DNA from: Bathymodiolus brooksi
Taxonomy: Eukaryota > Mollusca > Bivalvia > Mytilida > Modiolidae
NCBI GenBank assembly: GCA_963680875.1
Contig: OY804579.1
Coordinates: forward strand, 83,875,095-83,939,094
Direction of reading: 5' to 3'
Length of the DNA stretch: 64,000 bases
Below the pieces are notes generated by a model that saw nothing but the letters and a program-made list of their open reading frames with translations, was not told the DNA's origin and made no database searches. Position 1 is the first letter of the stretch; every line of letters starts with the position of its first letter. The position numbers and the translations under genes were made by a program. This document shows positions 36,701-47,257 of the stretch, piece by piece.

Positions 36701-39700
36701 TTTGTGTATCCACACCATTGCACCTAAAAGATAAAGAAATCCATCAAGTAAACAAAAATCTTTAATATGTGATTCAGAGTTCCCAAAATATATGTATATA
36801 AATTATCCATGCATACGATACTGTATACAACAACACTTTTTAAATATATATATTTCTCACTTTCTAAGCACATTAGAGATAACTCTACCACAGAGCATTG
36901 AGGAAGCTTCAAATTTCATCATTTTTTCCACTTTAAATACAAGATAATAAAGTGCTCATTGGAATAGTGAAGTAAATATAAAACTGTCAAACTTTTAACC
37001 TACTTGGTACTTACAAGCACAATCATGATTGATACATTCTTTCAATGATACATACCCCAATAATTTATTTCTTCTACAATTAACACCATAGAATAGATAT
37101 GGTTGTCAACAAAATGTGTCGATGAGATGACTATTATCTGTAGCACTTTTTATCATATGATGAAAGTGATCTGTACTACCTAAAACTCTGAAATCCACAC
37201 ATACCCACACACAGTCTTACCTGAAGTAGGTTTCCATGCCTCCTCACTAAGTCCTGACAAATTACTGATTTCACTAACATTGTCTGAATTATCTATTTCT
37301 TCTTCTGTTGATTTTTCCAATATCTACAAATAGCATACATCATATTTTTCATTTTAGTATACCATAAATTTATTCATAAGTTAAAATATTGTTATTTGTA
37401 TGACATAGATATATTTATCCAGGATTCCAGATCTAGGAAAACAAGATGAACTGTGAGCTAATGCTCACTTATGATACCCCCGCTCTTCGGCAAACAGGAA
37501 GTAGGAATCTGACGGGTCAAAAAACACTTCCCACGATATGGGGTACCTATATGAAGCTTGTGACCAAATATCAGATCCCTGCCATCAACAGTTGCTGAGA
37601 TAAATGTGACGAAAAATGTGCATATACGTTCAATGTGTATAAAAATCAACTAAGTCGGCAAACAGGAAGTAAGAATCTGACGGGTCCAAAAACGCTTCCC
37701 ACAATATGGCATACCTATATGAAGCTTGTGACCAAATATCAGATTCCTGTCATCAATAGTTGCTTAGAAAAATGAGCATATATGTTCAATGTGTATAAAA
37801 ATCAACAAAGTCGGCAAACAGGAAGTAGGAATCTGATGGGTCGAAAAACGCTTCCCACGATATGGGGTTATATATGAAGCTTGTGACCAAATATCAGATC
37901 TCTGCCATCAATAGTTGCTGAAAAAAATGTGACGAAAAATGTGCATATACGTTCAATGTGTATAAAAATCAACTAAGTCGGCAAACAGGAAGTAGATATT
38001 TGATGGGTCCAAAAAACGCTTCCCACGATATGGGGTACCTATATGAAGGTTGTGACCAAATATCAGATTTCTGCCATCAATAGTTCCTGAGAAAAATGCG
38101 ACGAAAAATGAGCATATATGTTCAATGTGTATAAAAATTAACAAAGTCAGCAAACAGGAAGTAGGAATCTGATGGGTCCAAAAACGCTTCCCACGATATG
38201 GGGTACCTATATGAAGCTTGTGACCAAATATCAGATTTCTGCCATCAACAGTTACTGAGAAAAATGCGACCGACGGACAGAGGTAAAACAGTATACCCAC
38301 CTCCCCCTTCGGGGAGCAGGGGTATAAATATTTTGAGTACTAGTATTCAAGCATTCCCATAATATAATAGACTTGAGATACCAATGCATTCTTAAATTGT
38401 GGGGCCATCGTGGCTGTGATCGTATGGTAGTTGGATTTACACCTACCTAGATGCAATCAAGTGCCTATCATCACTGATGTTGTGACTTCGAATCTCGATC
38501 AGGGCGAGGTGTACAACATTATGTGATAAAGTTTGTCAGTGACTTGCGACAGGTCGGTGGTTTTCTTCGGATCCTCCGGTTTCCTCCACCAATAAAACTG
38601 ACAGCCATGATATAACTGAAAAAGTGGCATTAAAAACCATCAAACAAACAAAACATTCTTAAATTGGTTAAATATGAATAATTAAGCATAAAGGGGTATA
38701 ACCAAAATATATGTAATTTACAATAGCATGTATTTAAAGATACAAGAATCATATGTCTTCTGTTGTCATTTCTTCTTTGGAGATACCAGTTTAGCAGACA
38801 ATTCCTTTGAGCTACATACTAAATTTAGGAGCTCAACTCCTTAAATTACTTATATCATGGAGGAGGTTATGAAAATCTTTCTGTACTTTTCATGAAATAT
38901 GAAGCTTAAAGGTCACAACTCAAAAACATAAAAACTGATCAGATCCATTTTAACCCCATTTGCTTTACTCAGGAGTTACATATATGTAACTGCTTTACTC
39001 AGAAGGAGCTATATATATGTATTACATATCAAATTTCAATTCTTCATAATTATCAAAGATTTTTTGTTTAAAATAAATAAATGGTTCCTTTCCCTCTTTC
39101 AACAAAGGAAAATAACTCTTGAGATTAAATAAGTAAATTTAAATATTGAGAAACTTGTTTAAGTGAGTGAATGATTCTTGTTTAATGCCAACTCAGCAAT
39201 TTTTCAGCTATATCGTGGTGAGAACTAGTTACATTTTAATGAGATGATAATTATGATATCTGCTTTGTAGCAGATCAACACGCTGAGTTGGATTTTTTAT
39301 AGAACTATCTCACTGAAACAGTCTGCAGGTAGACATTTCGATCCACTCCGACACATTATTCTGTTTCCTAGCCAACCAGTTTTTGTTCTTACTCCTTAAT
39401 GCTGTGTACTTAGTGGAGAAGCAGCAAATACCAATTTTTCAGACTTTGAGGCAAGCACCCTAACCATTCTACCACCGATGTGGTTGAGAACCCTATTTTA
39501 TGTCAATTAAAAATCTTTCATTCATGTCATGTCATTCACATAAACTGACCACATTTTCTTCATTTGTGTTATCTTTTGAAGTTCCAGGTACATCATCTGA
39601 AAATATAACAGAAAGCAATGAGCAGTTATACATAATTTGTGTTAAGATTGCAATTAATGAATTAAAGAAAATAGTTATGTTGTCCGATTTAATCAATAAA

Positions 39701-42700
39701 ACTGTTGAAATAAAACAGCACAATGGTAAAAAGGTAATAACGTTTTTTATTTACCGGTACATTTATTTGGATTTCATGTGTAGATATTCGGTGTAGACAA
39801 CACAAGCATGGCCGATTAACGATGGAAGCTGGCCTTCATCAGCAGAATGACAAAAGTGACTTGTGTCAAAGCATATAGTTGTCTGCAATCAAATAAATCC
39901 CCTTAGAGATTCACAATATATTATATATGAAATCTATTCCTACGGATAGGGATTAATATAAGTTCTTGTAACTTGTTTCCCAATCCTATTAATTTCTTCT
40001 TATCATGTAATGTATATAGCTGAATATTGTAATGTTATATTGAATTAATTAATAAAATATGTTTAAACTAAATAAATCATGTGACAGAGAAACCATTAGG
40101 TAGTCATACATATAAAAATACCAGCCTAAAAGTGAAAATTGTTTACAAAAAAAAAGATTGCTTCCGATTCTAAAAAAGCAATAAAAATAATAAAGTTTGT
40201 ATTTTAATTATTTGTAATGAATTATTCCGACAGTAAAATTCTTTGGAGTACTCTGAAATATTTTGACAAATCCATTCCATATTTGAATCCGATTGTACTC
40301 TGGGAGCAAATATATAAAATACTGTCTATGCTATGACATCATGTCTTTACAATAAAGTTATCAATACAATTAACAGATTTTAAGTTTATGCTTGTTCTAG
40401 ACCAATTGAGTCATTGACACATTCAAAACATTTTTTAATACATATAGATTTTGGCATGGTTCAGATTTATTGAGATTATACGGAAAAAATTAAAACGGAA
40501 GAATTCCAATACTATGAAAATCTTTATTTTATATATTAAAGCAAATTTTTTAAACAAAAAATGGCTACATGTTTCTTTTAGTATCCATACAATACGTAAA
40601 TTGTACTTTGGTCTAAATGGAAGTCTTACGACATTATGACTAGCCTATCTCTCTCGCTTCTCAGGTCGCACCTGCTCTTAATACTAGGCTAAAAGTAATT
40701 AATATTTAATTTCAAATATACTTCTGTCCTCTTTAAATGTTGTGCTTCTCATATTAAGCGAGCACTTAATGGTAGAAATGTGGTAAAAGAATATTTAAAA
40801 AAGAAGAAAAAAGAAGATTTGAAACAAAATCTTGGTGGTAACCGGAAACATAAAGTTATCAGCCATTTTGAACATGTGCCAAAAATCAAGATAGCTTTTG
40901 CTTCTCAAAAAGGCAACATAAATAATAAAATGTCTTTACTATGGACGTCCACGCTGAAAAGATATCATGTACATTTCGTGGATTTTAAGTTTATGCTTGT
41001 TCCAGATCAATCATGTCATTATCACAATTGAAACAATAATAATATGCGAGCGAAGCGAGCTCTTTATGGTAAAATAATGTGTACCTAGGATTTTTTAACA
41101 AATTTAATCTTCTTCAATCTTCACATACTGATGGATATATTTTTTTTCTTCACATTGTAAACACGTTCCGTGTAACACACTTATATACTCTACTAATGAA
41201 GATCTTCTTAACATAAAGCACAAAGGTGATACTAAATCTTGGACCCTCTCTCGTAAGTCCGACATCACTGAATCCCGGAACCCCGTGTAATAAGTCATTT
41301 TGTTAGCTTGTTCTACTTACAGGGTTCGACATTAACTTTTTGACCAACTTGTCCATTCGGGCAAGTACCATATTGATTTTACTTGCACGAAACTGTAAAC
41401 TACTAGCCCGAATTCTTAATTGCCATATATGCATGTAGTGCAGAACTATGCAATCTACAATGACCGTTCATAGAGTAGAATAACCCCTCATATTAATTAT
41501 TTACACCTTATGATGTGGGCATGAATCAATAAATCCTCTCTTCCTCTTATGTTCATATATTTTCTTAGATTCACCATCTGATTTCCTTTTCTGAGGAACA
41601 CCACTGAAGAATTTCCCGAGGGTTACTTGTGCCATATTGGCACCAAATTCTGGGACTGAGTCTGAGATATTGAGTAGACGTACCTATCAATTTGCAGGAA
41701 TATGACAATTTATAAATACGGGTGATTGATGAGGATTTCTGAAATATTTTTGTTAGAAAATTTAAGTATAAATGTTCCTTATCATAGACTGACAACAACT
41801 GTATAGAATGTTTGAATTTTTATTCCAGTAATCTATCACGATTTCAATATTTTGATCGCAAAGGCAATACACATCGAATAATTTTCTAAAATTAGAACAC
41901 CGCAAATAACTCATTGGCCGGTGAAAATAAATACGATGTTAATGCAGCGCTGCCGCCTAATTAGGCATTCACGATTGGCTAATATAAATAACACGATCTT
42001 TATTTGAGAAAGGGGAATTCCGTAGTGAACTCCAACACTGAATAATTCAATATTAATCATTTTGCTCTTCAGGAATTGAACATATCACAGAATCATTTTC
42101 ACTTGCCCGATCGGACAAGTTGGGTGCCGTTCTCACTTGCCTGAAGACGCATTTCATGTGCCCCGTGCAATCGGACAACCGTTAATGTGGAACTGCTATT
42201 TTCAAATTTTATTAAATCTCTTGATATACTGACAAGAAAAAAAAAATTTGCGCGGAAGTTAACTTTTGAGATTTCGTAAGGAACGAGAATTCGATTGAAT
42301 GAGACTAGATTCGGCCCTAAAAAAAAGTTGTCCCCGATATATCTCGGCCCAAAAAATCTCGACACTATTTTGATACACTGGATGAGCGTGAAATTGGCAG
42401 ATAAATTTTCAGATTCGCAAGCATTCATGGCCGTGCCTGTTTCATATTATGTCACTCAGTTACTACTACAGGGGTGTTAATTTTGTATTCAACAAATTTG
42501 ATTTCCTCCATTCAGATAGTTTTTTTATAATAGGAGGTACTTCTTAAATTTTAGAAGGTACCTAAAAAATTAGGGCCCGTCTGAGGGCCGTAAGGGATCC
42601 AGGGGGGCTTTGCCTCCCAGAAGCTCCTGAAATCTAGCATTTTGTGGACCAAAAAATGTACTTCAGAGACTGCAAAACATCAAGTGTTTTTGAAAGAAAA

Positions 42701-44174
42701 ATCCCATTAACTTTCTCTTTAGAGTTCAGATTTCACCAAGACCATGCAATCATCATTAATAAAATTTGTAATTTTAATAAATAGATCAATACAAATATAA
42801 TTAAACAAAAACAATATATATTGTTACTTTCACGACATAAGTGCAAAAAAAAAAGTTCGAACAAAAACGATTCGCGGGAAGACATTTATTAACATTTGAA
42901 TCACAAAAGTTAAATTATTTTGGAAAAAAAGTGGGGCCGGCGTTTTGACATTACAATGTAATTCGTATTTGAGCCATGTCCGGTCCTTTTTCAAGATTCC
43001 TAGTAATTTTCTATCCCTTATCTCCTCGTACCCCCTTTTAAAAATGCTTTTCAGCACACTTTCATTTCTGTGAACAACCGTGGTAGGTCCCCTTCAAAAC
43101 ATGTAAATAAATTAGCCATAGGTTTTTATTTTTTTATACCGGAAGTTAAACAATATGGATGGAGTTAAGCAGCAAGACAGTACGCCCCAAAATGATTCGA
43201 CCCTGGGTTTTAAATGGATAAAAAAAATCGCGCAAAATATTGTGTAGTCATATATTCATAATACATAAATGATCATACTTATATTACTGAAGATTACACT
43301 AGTTTATGTTTGAACATAATTTGTAATCGGCCATTTTTTATTTTGAAATGATGTCAGCTTTGATCCGGTCCGAGTTTTACACAAGGATGAAAAGATATTG
43401 GGGCGAAAACATATCTATTTACCGCATGTGCAGACTGCTATTTACGATTCCAAGGTAAAGTTATTTTCAAAACAGGGAATATCCCGTCAACTTGGTCGTG
43501 GCTGAACGCAGTTGTTCGATTTGAATGCGAGAATTCAGCAATTGACGTGATCATTAATTTTTTATGAAAAATATTCCACAAGCCAATCGTACTTGTGGTT
43601 TTGACCACCGCTAATTTTGGGGGGGGTTCAGTAATTTCTGCCAGTACTATACATGATCTCAGACGGGTAAAAGTACCGGGTACCGGCCCAGTTTGAAACC
43701 CCTGCCTGGTGCTCACTGGTGCTGGACCAGTGAACTTTTGGGAAATTTTTTAACCCCTGGGAACTGCTCTTAATATTTTACAAGAGTTGTCTCCCATACT
43801 ATTGATACTTATCTCCCTTCAGTAATAATACAGAAAGCGTGTTTATGTCAAATCATACACTTGATTCTATTCGTTGTGAGGTACATGAAGACTGTGTTTC
43901 ATCTAAAAATAATCTTCCATATGTCTATAATGACAAATCAATCAATGAAAGATTAAATGAACGAAAATAGAATGAACAACAAAGACAAGGGAGATAAGTC
44001 TAAAGAAATTTGCCGACAACAGACGTTCGTGTAGAGCGTACCACTGTTTGTTGATGTATTTTCTACTGAAGTATTCTCCGATAATTGGATCGTATCACTA
44101 TTGTGGCCAATGTGATCCTCTTGGTGGAGTTTTAGTCGTTTTACTGGTGGTTCTTCTAAAACTTCGCCTTCCAT
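27799..44174 (-). CDS. SIRT1: SIRT1, NAD-dependent protein deacetylase (10 coding exons, 856 aa)
   Basis: Exons on the minus strand: 44174-44042, 39596-39550, 37323-37221, 36723-36479, 35763-35611, 34157-34010, 32877-32798, 31742-31556, 30537-29671 and 28406-27799. All are bounded by GT..AG and keep one frame. Known role: removes acetyl groups from lysines of histones and transcription factors, using NAD, in the nucleus. Seen: basic KRLKL near the N-terminus; allosteric helix-turn-helix region at about 95-150, with SEPP Glu 143; LTGAGVS at 172-178; [13 protein letters not shown]; catalytic His 276 in HCHG; zinc cysteines 284, 287, 308 and 311; IGSSLKVRP; and ILINREPL. Exon 9 adds a long Ser/Asp/Asn-rich linker. 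Exon 10 opens with [20 protein letters not shown], the C-terminal ESA segment that completes the catalytic domain in vertebrate SIRT1, then an acidic repeat tail. It is longer than human SIRT1 (747 aa), mainly through the C-terminal linker and tail. Exons 1 and 2 are the least certain. Confidence 0.95.
28095..28265 (-). repeat. In-frame 30-bp repeats in the SIRT1 tail
   Basis: In the last SIRT1 exon, units of about 30 bases encode [14 protein letters not shown] decapeptides. About five copies are visible: [42 protein letters not shown] and [10 protein letters not shown]. They make a lysine/aspartate-rich charged tail. Copy number could vary between alleles. Confidence 0.85.
29262..29600 (-). 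repeat. SINE-B in SIRT1 intron 9
   Basis: Near-complete copy, from GAGTGAGTGATTGTTGCTTA to the tRNA-like head (GGTGGTGTAATGGTTAGCAT on the minus strand). It ends about 70 bp from the exon 9 splice donor. It is in the same orientation as SIRT1. Confidence 0.8.
30720..31075. repeat. Diverged tandem pair, about 175-bp unit, SIRT1 intron 8
   Basis: Two loosely similar units share ATGTAAATCTC/ATATCTCC, GGTAATNAGCAAGNATG, AAAGTNTTAAGGAAT and AATAACTCCTTC-like blocks. Such degenerate tandem pairs are probably part of a dispersed repeat. Confidence 0.5.
32236..32254. repeat. Poly-C tract, 19 bases
   Basis: Uninterrupted C run in SIRT1 intron 7. Confidence 0.95.
32351..32428. repeat. 39-bp tandem duplication, SIRT1 intron 7
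   Basis: Two copies of a unit containing GGTAAGGTCAATTAATAG and CTAGCATGGATGTAGCATT, with one base change, so the duplication is recent. Confidence 0.9.
32500..32765 (+). repeat. SINE-A in SIRT1 intron 7
   Basis: Head on the plus strand (CTGTATGGTAGTTGGATTTA, then AGTTCAAACCCCG in place of the B box), body, and the 3' domain ending TGTTGAAGGTGGCATTAAAC. It is antisense to SIRT1 and ends about 30 bp before exon 7 (32798-32877). Confidence 0.8.
33005..33380. repeat. Diverged foldback, SIRT1 intron 6
   Basis: TGATACTCTATGCTCATCACCC near 33007 and its complement GGGTGATGAGTGGAGAGTATC near 33320 form the arms. The right side is followed by TCAGCTGTGGGTTACCAACG, related to the foldback at 2403. 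Confidence 0.5.
33822..34006. mobile_element. MITE abutting SIRT1 exon 6 donor
   Basis: Ends ACAGTTAAACCTGC at left and GCAGGTTTGACAGT at right are inverted repeats. The interior carries three related GGTCACCT / AGGTCATC segments. The right end lies directly beside the splice donor of SIRT1 exon 6 (donor GT at 34009-34008), so the intron reads GTAAGT then immediately the element terminus. Confidence 0.65.
36060..36315 (+). repeat. SINE-B in SIRT1 intron 4, diverged
   Basis: Plus-strand head GTGGTGTAATAATTAGTGAT with a degraded B box (TTGGTTCAAACT). The body ends with CATCATCATCTCATAGAAATT and CAACTTGTTCTCACC, the reverse complement of the 3' block of other copies. Confidence 0.65.
37487..38330. 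repeat. About 165-bp tandem array, 5 copies, SIRT1 intron 2
   Basis: Five units of about 156-168 bp, each beginning CGGCAAACAGGAAGTAGGAA and containing CGCTTCCCACGATATGGGGT, GAAGCTTGTGACCAAATATC and GTTCAATGTGTATAAAAATC. The array ends in CGACGGACAGAGG and an imperfect palindrome GTATACCC..GGGGTATA, related to 12697-13240. Probably the interior of a dispersed element amplified in tandem. Confidence 0.9.
38400..38645 (+). repeat. SINE-A in SIRT1 intron 2
   Basis: Complete plus-strand head (GGGGCCATCGTGGCTGTGAT, CGTATGGTAGTTGGATTTA, then GACTTCGAATCTC as B box), followed by the body and 3' domain. Antisense to SIRT1. Confidence 0.8.
39163..39490 (-). repeat. SINE-B beside SIRT1 exon 2
   Basis: From AAGTGAGTGAATGATTCTTG to the degraded head (GGTGGTAGAATGGTTAGGGT on the minus strand). 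It ends about 60 bp from the donor of the 47-bp exon 2. Confidence 0.75.
39920..40067 (+). mobile_element. LINE 3' tail in SIRT1 intron 1
   Basis: Ends AATAAAATATGTTTAAACTAA like the LINE copy at 16843-17415 and shares TATAAGTTCTTGTAACTTG / TGATATAACTTGTTTCC-type sequence before it. No coding part remains. Confidence 0.5.
41320..42200 (-). mobile_element. Internally deleted hAT-like element in SIRT1 intron 1
   Basis: Left end CAGGGTTCGACATTAAC; right end GTTAATGTGGAAC is its imperfect inverted copy. Subterminal ACTTGCCCGATCGGACAAGT-type sequence (a palindromic motif) occurs near both ends. Read on the minus strand at about 41645-41515, a short peptide contains [18 protein letters not shown] then KRKRGFIDS. 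This resembles the N-terminal part of hAT-type transposases (ZNF862/KIAA1586-like families). The rest of the transposase is absent. Confidence 0.55.
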
Positions 44175-44224
44175 TTTTGTCGTCTAATTTCTGCGCATTT
44201 CTATTGCGCTCTTCCGGGTCTTTA

Positions 44225-44233
44225 CTTAAAAGT
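44225..44233. repeat. Putative 9-bp target-site duplication, left
   Basis: CTTAAAAGT directly left of the MULE-like element; repeated at 47249-47257. Nine bases is the usual target-site duplication length for Mutator-like elements. Confidence 0.6.
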
Positions 44234-47200
44234 ACATTACTTGGAAATCAATTGACTGGAAATAGATTTTCATCATATAAACACCTATATCTATGGTTTG
44301 GAATATAGTACAATAAAATAACCTACCATGCAGTCTTACTAAATGTTTTAGCTACATCTTGAACTAATTTTTGTAAAAAAATGATTTTATTTACTATCTC
44401 AACTCGTAACTGGAAAAAGTTGGGTATCATAAAAAATTACCTCTTTTGACTGCCTGGAAAATATTTCAACCACATTTTGTTTTATAATTTATACATATTT
44501 CTGACAAATAAAACATATATCAATGTTTATGTTAGAGTTTAAGGTTTTAGAATATATAAAAGTTTTAAAATGTTGATCACTGTGTATACAAAATATCGTG
44601 ACTGGAAAAATCTTTGACTCTAAATCATTAAATCAAAATGGCGACATAAAGTTTGATGTTTCACATTTCAAAGGCTTGAAAAGAATAAAAAATAATATTT
44701 CTGTCAAATATTGTTGATTGTAATGTTTAATTTGAAGCATAAATTTAAAAAAAAAGTTTGTTTTTAAATTTTGACAATGCTTAACGGGCAATACCTTGAC
44801 TGGAAAAATCGGTGTTGTTAATTTATTTTACTAGGAAACGGAGTTTTGGCTATCTCCTTGTGTAAGCAATGCCAATATTGACACACTATATTAATATTAT
44901 ATTAATACGAGTGGAAATATTGGAGCCATAGTATCCTGAAAACCATTAATATATGGAAATTGTTTTTTCAAGATACTTTGAGCAAAACAAAATTTTATTT
45001 GAACACAATTCTTTATTATCCATTATGATTTTCTTGTGGGATTGATTTAGAGTACCTACCCAAGGAAGGGGCTGAGGTATTTTTTCGGATGGTATTATAT
45101 TTTCAGAAGGAATGCTCATTTTTCTTGTTTTTAAAGGGAGAGGATGAATGTCAGTCTCCTGTCGTTTTAAGGATGAACATACATTAATGGAATCTTCTTC
45201 AGTAATAGGCGACAATCTAATTTTTTTTTTATATTTTGGAGTGACAAATGAAGATTTACTGGGAGTCTTAAACGGAGTTTTAGAATTTGAGGACAGAGTC
45301 GGTGGCTGAGAATTCACCTTTGTAGGCGTTTGATTAACAAAAATGGAATCGGGAGCAGACTCAATCTCAGTTTCAATGTCATTAGGTCTCGGTTGTTTCC
45401 TACCTGATTTGTTTTCAATTTTTTTCTTGCTTTTAGTCGACAAGACACGCAGATTAACCACACGTTTTTTCTCTCTACTGGTTGAAGTCCTATTCTCATT
45501 TTTGCAGCCAAAATATGATGACAAGTAGTTGTGGAGGGACACTGACAAGTTTCTTTTGGAAAAATTGTAGCACAATACTTGTTACTCCTACCTTGAACTA
45601 CAAACGCACCTTGGGATGGAACTAAAGAGATGAAGTTATTTCAACGATATCATTTTCATGATTACCATTGCCATGTGGAATAGGTTTATAAATATTCTCA
45701 TCACCTAAATAATGTATTAAAACCAGAGATGGATTTGAAGGGGTCCAATAACCTACCCTTTTGAATCCAGTCGATGTCAAAGGCCTCCTTCTGCCACTTT
45801 TTGTAATATACCCAGGCAATCTAATTTTGTAGTACTCCTTCACAAACTCGGTAGTTTCAGTCACTATTTTGGAATACATACCATCTTTTACCCACAGATA
45901 TTGATCACATTTCCAATCATCTATGTTTGAGGAGGAAAAAACAAACATATTGTGACCCTTTGGTTTAACAGGAGGTAACTGTGACAAACGAGAATGATCA
46001 GGGTTTAAAAGTATTTCTAGCACTGTTTCCCTTGACAAATATAATTGTTAATCCCTTTGATGTTTATTTCATCATTTCATTAGTATATTGATTGATTTAA
46101 ACCCTTTAATTGATTGCATAAAGTAAAGCAAACAATCTGATTTTATTATCAAATGAAAAATAATAGATTGATAAATGATCAAATAAAACTATTTTAAGAA
46201 TAAAAATTAATAAATATTCAAAATAACAAAAAAGTACAACAAAAATATCTCGGATTTTATAGTTCTTATTTTCCCAGACAAGGCATTTTTTTTCGATTCC
46301 ACCAGCTAAACTATTTTTCAGAATTTTCATGTTCAAATTTAATGCATAATGATAGAAAACTATGACAGAATTGTAAATTCAATAATGTTAAATCTTTTTT
46401 AATTTGAAGGATCCAATATTAATTCGCCATCTTGTATGAAAATTAAGTTTCAACGATTTATTTTATTCACAATATTTCGTGTATAAGGTGCAGGATTTTT
46501 TTTAAAAAGTTTTATAAATTCAAAAACCTGTTGTCCTGATGTAACTTTTGACTTTTTTCATTGCCAAGAATTGATAATGAATGACATATTACATACAGTT
46601 GTTGATTATAAGATCTTCCAAGATGTCAAACGATCTACGTACAACACTTAAAAATAACAACACCGATTTTTCCAGTCAAGGTATTGCCCGTTAAACATTG
46701 TCAAAATTTCGAAACCAAACTTTTTTTCAAAAACTTTATGCTTCAAATTAAACATTACAATCAACAATATTTGACAGAAATATTAATTTTTATTCTTTTC
46801 AAGCCTTTGAAATGTGAAACATCAAACTTTAAGTCGCCATTTTGATTTAATAATTTAGTCAAAGATTTTTCCAGTCACGATATTTTGTATACACAGTGAT
46901 CAAAATTGAAAAACTTTTATATATTCTAAAACCTTAAACTCTAACTTAAACATTGATATATGTTTTATTTGCCAGAAATATGTATAAAATATAAACAAAT
47001 GTGATTGAAATATCTTCCAGGCAGTCAAAAGAGGTAATTTTTTTATGATACCCAACTTTTTCCAGTTACGAGTTAAGATAGTAAATAAAATTATTTTTTT
47101 ACAAAAATTAGTTCAAAATGTAGCTAAAACATTTAAAAGACTGCTTGGTATATTATTTTATTGTACTATATTCCAAACCATAGATATAGGTGTTTATATG

Positions 47201-47248
47201 ATGAAAATCTATTTCCAGTCAATTGATTTCCAGGTAATGTACCGCGCC
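44234..47248 (-). mobile_element. Mutator/MULE-like DNA transposon, internally deleted, about 3.0 kb
   Basis: Terminal inverted repeats of about 590 bp (about 44234-44822 and 46655-47248) are highly similar but not identical. Both run from ACATTAC[T/C]TGGAAATCA at the outer end to TAACGGGCAATACCTTGACT and GGAAAAATCGGTGTTGTTA at the inner end. Each arm holds four spaced copies of a GACTGGAAAAA-type motif. A 9-bp direct repeat CTTAAAAGT flanks the element. The single gene inside is on the minus strand and encodes a SWIM zinc finger. Very long inverted repeats, a 9-bp duplication and a SWIM finger together point to the Mutator superfamily. The DDE core is missing. The right end carries 8 extra bases (ACCGCGCC) that the left lacks. 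Confidence 0.75.
44946..46038 (-). pseudogene. MULE-like SWIM-finger protein lacking the transposase core
   Basis: The first part (46038-45666, about 124 residues) has DDWKCDQYLWVKDG and YWTPSNPSLVLIHYLGDEN, then PHGN. This resembles the N-terminal region of invertebrate MULE-type proteins and loosely the CG-1 signature. A 44-bp segment (45665-45622) with GT..AG ends could be an intron. Splicing it joins PHGN to VPSQGAFVVQGRSNKYCA and CQCPSTTTCHHILAAKM, a SWIM finger (CxC..CxH). Normally a DDE transposase core lies between these parts, so it seems deleted. After MRIGL the expected continuation (REKKRVVNLRVL, SGRKQPRPND) is in another frame, so a one-base frameshift is present. The basic Ser/Thr/Pro/Lys tail runs to 44946. 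If the 44-bp piece is not an intron, the first frame stops at 45622. Confidence 0.6.
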
Positions 47249-47257
47249 CTTAAAAGT
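47249..47257. repeat. Putative 9-bp target-site duplication, right
   Basis: CTTAAAAGT, identical to 44225-44233, directly right of the element. Confidence 0.6.

Noticed and set aside
43438..43716. 92-codon frame downstream of SIRT1 exon 1
   Set aside because: Lies in SIRT1 intron 1 with no matching splice sites and no recognisable domain.
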